NCBI RefSeq assembly: GCF_029016485.1
Contig: NZ_CP092106.1
Coordinates: 2,418,001 to 2,482,000, forward strand
Reading direction: 5' to 3'
Origin: Vibrio sp. JC009
Lineage (GTDB): Bacteria > Pseudomonadota > Gammaproteobacteria > Enterobacterales > Vibrionaceae
DNA length: 64,000 nucleotides
Shown here piece by piece: positions 8,366-15,706 of the stretch. A program made the position numbers and the translations under genes. The notes under the pieces are model-generated. The model saw only the letters and a list, made by a program, of their open reading frames with translations, had not been told where the DNA came from and made no database searches. Every line of letters begins with the position of its first letter. The stretch's first letter is position 1.

Positions 8366-9202
8366 TTGAATAAGTATTCAATTAGCGATGCCAGCAAGTT
8401 ATGCAACATCTCAGCTAAAGCACTTCGTTATTATGATAAAATAGGGTTAATTAAACCAAAAAGATTAAACTCTAACAACTATCGTTATTATACAGACGAT
8501 AGCCTTAGCCTCATCCCAATTATAAAATACTATAAACAAATGGGATTTACACTCGATGAAATGAGCCCTCTAATTTCTTGTAGAGATTGTGATATTGACA
8601 ATGTTTTGCAAGAAGTTTTCAAGAGCAAAATGTCCGAGCTTTTTAAAGAAAAAAGAGATTTAGAAGTTAGGTATAACTCAGTAAACGATTGGCATAATCT
8701 CATACTCGAAGCAAGAAGTGTTCAAGAGAACCAAAACACTGACGTTTCGGTGCAATTTTTCTCAGGCGATAATTATCTCTTTTTAAAACAAGACTTTAAC
8801 AAAGATCTTCGAGCTTCAGTTATCAATATTGAGTTTACAGATTATGTCGAGAAGATGAATACTAATATTGTAGGGCCAGTGATGCTGCAGTTCAATTCAC
8901 ATCGGGAACGTATTACTGGAGAAGCAAAAGAAACATGTATTTTACAAAAAACGGCTACTCCCTGCCCATCAGATAAAACCCGTTTTATCGGTGGTAAAAC
9001 CATGGCTAGGTGCTATCACATAGGAAGCCACTCCACTATAAAAGAAACCTATGAAAAAATATCAACGTGGGCAAAATTAAATAACTACTCACTTGAAGAC
9101 AAGTGCTATGAACGATACGTCATAGATTATTGGACAACTAAAGATAGTGATAAATATGTGACTGAAATTATGATACCTGCCACACGGAATATTTCTAGTT
9201 GA
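8366..9202 (+). CDS. MerR-family transcriptional activator, probable BMC regulator
   Basis: A 278-residue regulator. Residues 1-70 form the MerR winged-helix domain (SISDASKLCNISAKALRYYDKIGLI, then NNYRYYTDDSL and MGFTLDEM). A coiled-coil dimerisation helix follows at about 75-115 and a C-terminal effector domain of the GyrI/BmrR type. It is the only regulator in the locus, and three 19-nt-spacer promoters nearby fit its family, so it likely activates the whole compartment in response to choline or a product (inference). Translation most likely begins at TTG 8366, because GGAGG lies 8 nt upstream; the frame itself extends to a TTG at 8351, inside that ribosome site. An upstream terminator implies its own promoter. 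Confidence 0.88.
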   Translation: MNKYSISDASKLCNISAKALRYYDKIGLIKPKRLNSNNYRYYTDDSLSLIPIIKYYKQMGFTLDEMSPLISCRDCDIDNVLQEVFKSKMSELFKEKRDLEVRYNSVNDWHNLILEARSVQENQNTDVSVQFFSGDNYLFLKQDFNKDLRASVINIEFTDYVEKMNTNIVGPVMLQFNSHRERITGEAKETCILQKTATPCPSDKTRFIGGKTMARCYHIGSHSTIKETYEKISTWAKLNNYSLEDKCYERYVIDYWTTKDSDKYVTEIMIPATRNISS

Positions 9203-9239
9203 ATAACCCGACATATTCATAATTATTTTAACGATATTG

Positions 9240-9270
9240 TTGACCTTCCCCTTAAGAGAAAGGATATGCT
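9240..9270 (+). promoter_or_regulatory. MerR-type promoter/operator C (active aldehyde dehydrogenase-hexamer unit)
   Basis: -35 TTGACC (9240-9245), 19-nt spacer beginning TTCCCCTTAAGAGAAAGG, and -10 TATGCT (9265-9270). It matches sites A and B in sequence, spacing and orientation to its target. The predicted leader to the start at 9361 is about 85 nt. Confidence 0.82.
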
Positions 9271-9360
9271 TTGAGTGAAAAGCCTTAAACATGTAAGGCT
9301 TGGGTAAATATTAATTTTAGCGCATTTATTTTAACGCATAATAATTATGAGGCGTAGATA

Positions 9361-10818
9361 ATGGTAGATAAAGATCTATTATCAATTCAAGAAGCAAGAG
9401 CTCTGATTCACTCAGCTCGGACCGCTCAGAATGAATTTGCTCAGCTAACCCAGGAGCGTGTAGATAGTATTGTTAAGGCCATTGCTGAAGCAGCGACTAA
9501 TAAAGCGGGCGAACTCGCACAACTCGCTGTTGAAGAAACCGGGTTTGGTAAAGTAGAAGATAAAACCACTAAAAATATATTAGCGAGCGAAAAACTGTAC
9601 GCAGCCATTAAAGATATGAAAACTATCGGTGTGGTGAACAAGGATATCTCTAAGAAAATCATCGAAATCGCTGTCCCTACCGGGGTTATCGCAGGCATTG
9701 TGCCTTCAACCAACCCAACCTCTACCACCATTTATAAGTCCCTGATTTCTATTAAGTCAGGCAATGCCATCGTATTTACACCACACCCTAGCGCCAGTCA
9801 GTGTATCGGGAAAACCGTTGAACTTATCCGTGACACGCTACGCTCTTGTGGTGTCAGTGAAGACATGGTGAGCGTCATGAATATCCCTACTATTGAAGGT
9901 AGCGGTGAGCTGATGCGCAAGGTTGACCTGATTCTGGCCACTGGTGGCCCGGGCATGGTGAAAGCCGCCTACAGCTCAGGTACCCCTGCGCTTGGTGTGG
10001 GCGCGGGTAATGTACCGGTTTATATTGAACGCACAGCAGATATCAGTGACGCCGTGACCAAAATAATGGCAAGCAAGACCTTCGACAACGGAACAATTTG
10101 TGCTTCTGAACAAGCTATTATTACCGATAAGGTGATTGACGCTCAGGTGAGAGCGACCCTTAAAGCTCAGGGCGGCTATTTCCTTCAAAATACCGAACTT
10201 GAAAACGTGAAAAAAATAATGGAACGCCCGAATGGCGCCATGAACCCAGCAATCGTCGGTAGAGATGCACAGTATATTGCTAATTTAGCCGGAATAACGG
10301 TTCCGTCAGATACTCGTCTTCTTATCGGAGAAGAGGCAGGAGTGGGCCCTTCATACCCATTCTCGAAAGAGAAGCTAACCGCCCTGATGGGATATTACAC
10401 GGTGGAAGACTGGAATGAAGCGTGTGAATTGTCAGTCCAGCTGCTTCACAACGGAGGGGTAGGCCACTCTTTAGCGATCCATTCCAAAGATGAATCTGTT
10501 ATCTGTGCGTTTGGCCTGAAAAAGCCGGTTTCACGAATGTTGGTAAATACACCTTCGACGCACGGAGCTGTGGGTCTTTCAACGAATCTATTCCCTTCCT
10601 TTACATTGGGCTGTGGTGCGGTAGGTGGAAGCTCTACTTCTGACAACGTTACCCCAGAGCACCTGATAGATATTCGTCGTGTAGCCTACGATACGGAGGA
10701 GCTATCTTATAGTCACAATACACCCACCAATGATACTAACGGAACATCTACCGAAGGTTCAGTAGATGTAGAAATGATCACTAAAATGATCGTTAATGAG
10801 CTTAAGAAAATGGCTTGA
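9361..10818 (+). CDS. CoA-acylating acetaldehyde dehydrogenase, BMC enzyme
   Basis: A 485-residue enzyme converting the acetaldehyde made by CutC to acetyl-CoA with NAD+, corresponding to CutB/CutF of choline loci and related to EutE/PduP. The catalytic Cys247 lies in FDNGTICASEQAII, and the nucleotide-site motifs ATGGPGMV and GVGAGNVPVYIERTADIS are intact. The C-terminus has a flexible low-complexity linker (HNTPTNDTNGTSTEG) and then an amphipathic helix (SVDVEMITKMIVNELKKM), the usual layout of a BMC encapsulation peptide. GAGGCG precedes the ATG. It is followed after 33 nt by a shell hexamer gene. The two paralogous dehydrogenases are on opposite strands, each under its own MerR-type promoter. 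Confidence 0.92.
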   Translation: MVDKDLLSIQEARALIHSARTAQNEFAQLTQERVDSIVKAIAEAATNKAGELAQLAVEETGFGKVEDKTTKNILASEKLYAAIKDMKTIGVVNKDISKKIIEIAVPTGVIAGIVPSTNPTSTTIYKSLISIKSGNAIVFTPHPSASQCIGKTVELIRDTLRSCGVSEDMVSVMNIPTIEGSGELMRKVDLILATGGPGMVKAAYSSGTPALGVGAGNVPVYIERTADISDAVTKIMASKTFDNGTICASEQAIITDKVIDAQVRATLKAQGGYFLQNTELENVKKIMERPNGAMNPAIVGRDAQYIANLAGITVPSDTRLLIGEEAGVGPSYPFSKEKLTALMGYYTVEDWNEACELSVQLLHNGGVGHSLAIHSKDESVICAFGLKKPVSRMLVNTPSTHGAVGLSTNLFPSFTLGCGAVGGSSTSDNVTPEHLIDIRRVAYDTEELSYSHNTPTNDTNGTSTEGSVDVEMITKMIVNELKKMA

Positions 10819-10851
10819 TATCAATCAATTAAATAAAGAAGAGAGAATAAC

Positions 10852-11127
10852 ATGTCTTTAAATGCACTTGGAATGGTTGAAACTAAAGGTTTGGTTGGCG
10901 CAATAGAAGCTGCTGACGCAATGGTAAAAGCAGCAAACGTAGAACTTGTTGGACGTGAGCAAGTCGGTAGTGGTTTGGTTACTGTTATGGTACGTGGTGA
11001 TGTTGGTGCTGTAAAAGCAGCCACAGATGCAGGCGCCGCTGCTGCTCAAAATGTAGGCGAGCTAGTAAGTATTCATGTTATCCCTCGCCCACATAGCGAA
11101 GTAGAAACAATCCTGCCTAAAGCCTAA
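10852..11127 (+). CDS. BMC hexameric shell protein, PduA/PduJ-like
   Basis: A 91-residue canonical single BMC domain: [29 protein letters not shown], then [23 protein letters not shown] and the C-terminal IPRPHSEVE. Such hexamers tile the facets and provide the main metabolite pores. It is co-transcribed with the active aldehyde dehydrogenase and ends in a strong terminator. It resembles both halves of the tandem shell protein at 5723-6352. Confidence 0.95.
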   Translation: MSLNALGMVETKGLVGAIEAADAMVKAANVELVGREQVGSGLVTVMVRGDVGAVKAATDAGAAAAQNVGELVSIHVIPRPHSEVETILPKA

Positions 11128-11191
11128 GTTTCCAAAAATAACGATGCTCAATACATCACTATTATTGTTCTGAACTTGGCTAAGCGAATGA

Positions 11192-11222
11192 GAAGGAGGC
11201 CTGCCACCTCCTTCTTCTTTAT
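11192..11222 (+). terminator. rho-independent terminator after the shell hexamer gene
   Basis: An 8-bp stem, GAAGGAGG / CCTCCTTC, with a 7-nt loop and a T-rich tail (TTCTTTATT). It ends the BMC unit. The insertion sequence to the right starts only 7 nt after it. Confidence 0.75.
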
Positions 11223-11244
11223 TATCTCGTTCTCATCCAGAAAC
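11223..11244. repeat. target-site duplication (TATCTC) and left terminal inverted repeat
   Basis: TATCTC at 11223-11228 is followed at 11229-11244 by GTTCTCATCCAGAAAC, the perfect inverse complement of 12898-12913. The same TATCTC directly follows the right repeat at 12914-12919. Confidence 0.85.
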
Positions 11245-12913
11245 GATAACATATTGAAATATTTGAAAAATGTAGGATAAAAAGAAGGAAAACTCCGATA
11301 AATTTACTATAGTTAATAGTGCTAACTCATTGACTAGATTAAAAAAACCGGAGTTTAGGATGCGTGAAACACACAACCCACAAATCAGTATATTCGAATT
11401 TTACGGTGAGCACGAGACCGGCCAGCAATTAAAAAATATATCTGAGAGATTGGACGCCATTCCCGCGATATTAGATATCGCAACCAATGCTATTTTTACT
11501 TCCGGGGCAAAGCAAACCGGACGCAAAGGGCTGACTGTTGATACCATTGTCAGAGCGGCATTGCTCAAACAAATGATGGGATTAACCTATGACGAACTCA
11601 GCTTCTATTTACAGGACTCATTAAGTTACAGCTCTTTTGCCAGAGTTGATTCATCCATACGTTATTCCGGCTCCTGCTTACAATCCTGTATTAGCAAAAT
11701 TGATGCGGCAAGTTGGGAAGCGATTAATCGTCTGCTGCTTAGTGATGCAGCGGCAAAAGGAATTGAAAAAGGCAGAATGGTCCGAATTGACAGTACGGTA
11801 ACTGAAACTCATATCTCCCCACCCAGCGACAGCAACCTTCTCTGGGACTGTGTTCGTGTCATGGTTCGTCTGCTCCGGAAAATGGCCTCCGTACTGGAGC
11901 TGGGAGCCGTTACATTTTGTGACCGGACCCGGGCAGCTAAACGGCGCATGAAAGCCATCGCCTATTCCAGAGGAAGCAACAGAGTAAAGCAATACAAACG
12001 GTTGATTGCTAATACTAAAGAGACCCGTGACTATTTGTACATGGCACTTAACCCCAAAAGCCAACTACGGGAATCCTTTCAATTTATACAATTGGAAGAA
12101 GAAGCTAAAGCACTCCTGGAGCTCACAGAAAAAGTGATTAGCCAAACCCAAAGAAGGGTGTTTAATGGCGAATCCGTTCCTCATCAGGAGAAGGTACTCA
12201 GCATCTTCGAGCCTCATACCGATATCATCAGAAAAGGCTCCAGAGACATTCAATATGGGCACAAGCTAAACCTGACGACAGGTAAGAGTGGCCTGGTGTT
12301 AGATGTTTATATTGAAGAAGGTAATCCGGCAGATGCCGCGAGATTGTGTCCTATGTTGGAAAGGCAAAAGGAAATATACGGCAGGGCTCCAAGACAGGCT
12401 GCTGCCGATGGCGGGTACGCCAGTCAGGACAATCTTACGAAGGCTAAGGAAATGGGGGTTAAGGATGTCGCCTTCAATAAAAAACGCGGCCTGAAGGTTG
12501 AAGACATGGTGAAAAGCGACTGGGTGTACAAAAAGCTTTATAAGTTTAGGGCAGGTGTTGAAGGAAACATCTCTTGCCTGAAACGTCGCTTCGGACTGTC
12601 GAGGTGCAACTGGAAAGGTCTGGAGAAGTTCAAGGCCTATGTCTGGGCTTCAAGTGTGGCATATAACCTCTTGCAACTCGCGCGGATAGAAACCGCCAAC
12701 TGACCTTATCCTGCCAAAAGGAAATACACGCCAGTCACTACGATGGCAGGGCTTTTAATGTTTGCGTTTTGACTAATTGCCCAATAAGAGCAAAAAATAT
12801 CGTGATCGCACACTTCGTGTGCGCAATCACCATACATTAGGCTTCGGAAAAGTAGCAACCAGAGCTAGATCAATGGAACAAGTGCTTAAAATCTGCTGTT
12901 TCTGGATGAGAAC
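11229..12913 (+). mobile_element. complete insertion sequence, ISNCY-like, 1685 bp
   Basis: Bounded by 16-bp perfect terminal inverted repeats and flanked by a 6-bp direct repeat TATCTC, so the boundaries are clear. It contains one transposase gene and about 190 nt of non-coding sequence at its right end, with a hairpin (CGCACAC / GTGTGCG) near 12804-12820. The perfect repeats and intact frame point to a recent insertion. Family placement rests on the transposase. Confidence 0.85.
11360..12703 (+). CDS. DDE transposase, ISNCY-like
   Basis: A 447-residue transposase. The N-terminal MRETHNPQISIFEFYGEHE and the catalytic-core segments RIDSTVTETHISPPSDSNLLWDCVRV, AAADGGYAS and AGVEGNISCLKRRFGLSRC are characteristic of the ISNCY family. 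The three DDE acids are plausibly the Asp of DST, the Asp of ADGGY and the Glu of GVEGN. The ATG at 11360 is preferred to a TTG at 11330, as the protein then begins with the family-typical MRETH sequence. No frameshift or stop is seen. Confidence 0.88.
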   Translation: MRETHNPQISIFEFYGEHETGQQLKNISERLDAIPAILDIATNAIFTSGAKQTGRKGLTVDTIVRAALLKQMMGLTYDELSFYLQDSLSYSSFARVDSSIRYSGSCLQSCISKIDAASWEAINRLLLSDAAAKGIEKGRMVRIDSTVTETHISPPSDSNLLWDCVRVMVRLLRKMASVLELGAVTFCDRTRAAKRRMKAIAYSRGSNRVKQYKRLIANTKETRDYLYMALNPKSQLRESFQFIQLEEEAKALLELTEKVISQTQRRVFNGESVPHQEKVLSIFEPHTDIIRKGSRDIQYGHKLNLTTGKSGLVLDVYIEEGNPADAARLCPMLERQKEIYGRAPRQAAADGGYASQDNLTKAKEMGVKDVAFNKKRGLKVEDMVKSDWVYKKLYKFRAGVEGNISCLKRRFGLSRCNWKGLEKFKAYVWASSVAYNLLQLARIETAN

Positions 12914-12919
12914 TATCTC
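12898..12919. repeat. right terminal inverted repeat and target-site duplication (TATCTC)
   Basis: GTTTCTGGATGAGAAC at 12898-12913 pairs perfectly with 11229-11244. TATCTC at 12914-12919 repeats the left target copy. Confidence 0.85.
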
Positions 12920-13036
12920 GTAAATTATTCCATAAAAATGCACCCTATAAAACTGTACTTGATTGAAGTATAAGCACTTAGTCGTTGGACGCTTGGTTAA
13001 AAGAAAGAGTTGGTATACAATAATTTTCTGCACAGC

Positions 13037-13112
13037 GTCCCCATAGTTCAACCGGATAGAACAGTCGCCTCCTAAGCGATCGATCCAGGTTCGAGTCCTG
13101 GTGGGGACGCCA
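13037..13112 (+). tRNA. tRNA-Arg (anticodon CCU)
   Basis: A cloverleaf can be folded. The acceptor stem is GTCCCCA / TGGGGAC. The anticodon stem GTCGC / GCGAT encloses the loop CTCCTAA, with anticodon CCT reading AGG. The T arm is CCAGG-TTCGAGT-CCTGG, and the discriminator G and CCA are encoded. It is a single tRNA. tRNA-Arg(CCU) genes are frequent island insertion sites; here one lies between the AT-rich BMC/insertion-sequence segment and core genes. Confidence 0.95.
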
Positions 13113-13227
13113 TTCTCCTAAATCATACCGTCCGGTAAGGCATTTTTTACCTTCTCTGTTTTTCTATTTCCCAGTCGTATGCAATACTATTAAGTATTAA
13201 CAGAACTATCACTCAGTACAGCGATTT

Positions 13228-13734
13228 ATGGGTAGAAGTAACTTAGTCACAAATACCGGACACAGATTCATTTCTAAGGGCAAGACGGCTTTCAAGCTTC
13301 ATATTCACACACCAGAAGACACGATACTGCACCGCTCTGTCGGTTTTGTACGTCTTGGTGAGGAAAAAGCGCTGAAAAAGGCGATCAAGCTAAGAAACGA
13401 ACTTGGCTCCGAAATGTGGGGAAAACACTGGAGAAGGCTGCTGAAAGACCCGTATCTGATGACACGGTTGCCGCATGATCTGGAACCTAAAATCATCTAT
13501 AAGGCCAGAACCAAGAAATCAGCTCCGGATGACAAAGAGCCCTACTACATCGCCAAATGGATCGAGTACACAGACGATGGCGAGCACAAATACCGCAGCA
13601 AACTCTGCTCCATTAAGAAGCACGGCAAACTGGCAGCTTACTCAATAACAAAGCGCGCGCTGCTGGAAGCGCATAAGAAAAATATCCCGATACTCATGTT
13701 TATGGGCCGCCTGAACAGCATAGACCTAAAATAA
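13228..13734 (+). CDS. small basic protein with two AP2-like repeats
   Basis: A 168-residue Lys/Arg-rich protein of unknown function. Two segments share a strand-strand-helix pattern: about residues 22-65 (KLHIHTPEDTILHRSVGFVR then a Lys-rich helix) and 112-155 (AKWIEYTDDGEHKYRSKLCS then another). This resembles AP2/integrase-N-like DNA-binding domains found singly in phage and Vibrio proteins. That reading is tentative. The gene lies alone between the tRNA-Arg and gltX and ends in a strong terminator. It may be a leftover of a mobile element. Confidence 0.6.
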   Translation: MGRSNLVTNTGHRFISKGKTAFKLHIHTPEDTILHRSVGFVRLGEEKALKKAIKLRNELGSEMWGKHWRRLLKDPYLMTRLPHDLEPKIIYKARTKKSAPDDKEPYYIAKWIEYTDDGEHKYRSKLCSIKKHGKLAAYSITKRALLEAHKKNIPILMFMGRLNSIDLK

Positions 13735-13747
13735 CACGCAAAAAAAT

Positions 13748-13777
13748 AAAACCCGTTGGGAAATACCAACGGGTTTT
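13748..13777. terminator. bidirectional terminator between the AP2-like gene and gltX
   Basis: A 12-bp stem, AAAACCCGTTGG / CCAACGGGTTTT, with a 6-nt loop. T tracts on both strands serve these convergent genes. Confidence 0.88.
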
Positions 13778-13795
13778 ACATTTGTACACCAGTTT

Positions 13796-13819
13796 ACCTG
13801 TAACCTGTAACCTGTAACC
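13796..13819. repeat. short tandem repeat
   Basis: Three copies of the 7-mer ACCTGTA plus ACC, immediately before the gltX stop codon. Such a microrepeat can vary in copy number by slippage; no function is evident. Confidence 0.7.
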
Positions 13820-13821
13820 AA

Positions 13822-15249
13822 TTATTGCGCGTTAGCTTCACGCTCAGCAATAAACTCAAGAGCCATCTTAATACGGGCAACAACACGCTCCTGACCAATC
13901 AGCTGCATTACTGCATCAACTGAAGGAGACTGGCCGCCACCGGTTACTGCAACACGCAGTGGCATACCGATTTTACCCATACCGATTTCAAGCTCTTCAC
14001 ACACTTCTTTGATTACGTTGTGAAGATTTTCTGTTGTCCACTCGCTCAGAGCTTCAACTTTGCTTAGTGCAAGTTCCAGCGGACCTTTTGCAACACCACG
14101 CAGATGTTTCTTAGCAGCACCGGCTTCAAACTCAGAGAAATCTTCATAGAAGTAGCGAGACTGCTGAGCCAGTTCCACCAGCGTGTTACAACGCTCACCA
14201 ACCAGCTTGATCACTTCTGTTACCGCAGGGCCGTTTTCTTTGTTAATGCCCTGATTATCAAGGTGCCACTGAAGGTGCTCAGCCACATACTCAGGCTCAG
14301 ACGTTTTGATGTAGTGGTTGTTCAGCCAAAGCAGCTTATCAGTGTTAAACGCAGATGCAGACTTGCTGATTGCATCCAGACTGAATAGTTTAACCATCTC
14401 TTCAGGTGTGAAGATTTCCTGATCACCATGAGACCAGCCAAGGCGAACAAGGTAGTTGTTCAGTGCGTTTGGCAGGTAGCCTTCATCGCGGTACTGCATA
14501 ACAGATACAGCGCCGTGACGCTTAGAAAGTTTCGCGCCGTCATCACCCAGAATCATTGCACAGTGAGCAAAGGTCGGAACCGGAGCGCCCAGTGCTTCGT
14601 AGATGTTGATCTGACGAGGTGTATTGTTGATATGGTCTTCACCACGAACAACGTGAGTAATGCCCATATCCCAGTCATCAACTACTACGCAGAAGTTGTA
14701 AGTCGGAGAACCGTCAGTACGGCGGATAATCAGGTCATCCAGCTGGTCGTTGCCGATTTCAATGCGGCCACGGATTTCGTCTTCAAATACTACCGTGCCT
14801 TCTTTTGGGTTACGGAAACGAATTACGCAAGGGTCACCCTCTTTTGCCGCTTCGTTAGCTGCTTTGATTTTAGGGTGGTTTGCATCGTAGCGAGGCATCT
14901 CTTTGTTGCCTTCCTGCTCAGCACGAACTTCGTCAAGCAGCTCTTTAGACGCGTAGCACTTGTATGCTTTGTCTTCAGCAAGCAACTTATCAACCATTTC
15001 GTTGTAACGGTCAAAACGTTTTGTCTGGAAGTACGGGCCTTCATCCCACTCCAGTCCCATCCAGCTCATGCCTTCAAGAATGGCATCAACCGCTTCCTGT
15101 GTAGAGCGTTCAAGGTCTGTGTCTTCAATACGCAGTACGAATTCACCGCCCTGGTTCTTAGCGTAAAGCCATGAATAAAGTGCTGTACGAGCACCACCTA
15201 CGTGAAGATAGCCAGTCGGGCTAGGAGCAAAACGAGTTTTAACCGTCAT
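13822..15249 (-). CDS. gltX: glutamate-tRNA ligase
   Basis: A 475-residue class I aminoacyl-tRNA synthetase that charges tRNA-Glu. It has the HIGH-type signature [11 protein letters not shown] (residues 10-20), the RIEDTD Glu-binding segment (around 42-47) and KLSKRHG, the KMSKS loop, near residue 240. The C-terminal anticodon-binding helical region is complete. The length is normal. The gene stands alone and is convergent with the AP2-like gene. Confidence 0.97.
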   Translation of the reverse strand: MTVKTRFAPSPTGYLHVGGARTALYSWLYAKNQGGEFVLRIEDTDLERSTQEAVDAILEGMSWMGLEWDEGPYFQTKRFDRYNEMVDKLLAEDKAYKCYASKELLDEVRAEQEGNKEMPRYDANHPKIKAANEAAKEGDPCVIRFRNPKEGTVVFEDEIRGRIEIGNDQLDDLIIRRTDGSPTYNFCVVVDDWDMGITHVVRGEDHINNTPRQINIYEALGAPVPTFAHCAMILGDDGAKLSKRHGAVSVMQYRDEGYLPNALNNYLVRLGWSHGDQEIFTPEEMVKLFSLDAISKSASAFNTDKLLWLNNHYIKTSEPEYVAEHLQWHLDNQGINKENGPAVTEVIKLVGERCNTLVELAQQSRYFYEDFSEFEAGAAKKHLRGVAKGPLELALSKVEALSEWTTENLHNVIKEVCEELEIGMGKIGMPLRVAVTGGGQSPSVDAVMQLIGQERVVARIKMALEFIAEREANAQ

Positions 15250-15647
15250 TAGTGTTACCTTGGATTGGAATGAGTCTATTTAAGGCATGGGCCTGAAAAT
15301 GTGGCGGTATTTTACCACCCTACTGTAAATCTACAACTTACGTTTATGTTTAAGACCGGCTTTTTATTCCCGAAATAGATTTAACAGCTTTGAGGTTACC
15401 ATGATCTTTTCGAACATAATGGTATATATGCATTTCACTGACGCTTTGATATCGGTGGGCTTCAGGCGGAGGTGAGGTATCGAACACAGACACGCTGCAA
15501 GTACATCCATGTAGCTCGAACTCGCCATCCATGGCGAGGACGGTCTGCTTATCGATACCCCACCTCCACCTGATGTTACTGAGGAGATCTCGTTCCACGC
15601 TCCTGCGTGGGAGCGAGGAATATAAGTATGCAAAGTCGAAACATATG
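15250..15647. other. intergenic region with clustered palindromes
   Basis: About 400 nt without a convincing gene. Three palindromes lie close together: TACAT-CC-ATGTA (15502-15513), CTCGCCAT-CC-ATGGCGAG (15521-15538), and a copy of the dispersed CTCGTTCC...GAGCGAG repeat (15589-15617). Short open frames here run across these repeats and look non-coding. The region resembles a decayed miniature repeat element. Confidence 0.5.
15589..15617. repeat. dispersed palindromic repeat, copy 1 (diverged)
   Basis: CTCGTTCCACGCTC-CT-GCGTGGGAGCGAG forms a hairpin and belongs to the family seen at 32374, 32497, 43741 and 45224. Confidence 0.65.
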
Positions 15648-15678
15648 TTGACCTTGACCTTGCGGTAAGGTTTATCTT
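15648..15678 (+). promoter_or_regulatory. CueR-type copA promoter
   Basis: -35 TTGACC (15648-15653), 19-nt spacer containing the inverted repeat ACCTTGC-G-GTAAGGT, and -10 TATCTT (15673-15678). This is very close to the E. coli copA promoter, which is activated by the copper sensor CueR. No cueR gene is in the window. Confidence 0.85.
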
Positions 15679-15706
15679 TAGGTTATCTGGATAATTTGTG
15701 GTGTAA

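Noticed and set aside
14428-15174. 248-codon plus-strand frame opposite gltX
   Set aside because: A shadow of the strongly conserved gltX coding strand; low-complexity, Val/Phe-rich translation.
15350-15633. Two overlapping minus-strand frames of 82-89 codons
   Set aside because: They run through palindromic repeat DNA and have no ribosome site or recognisable domain.
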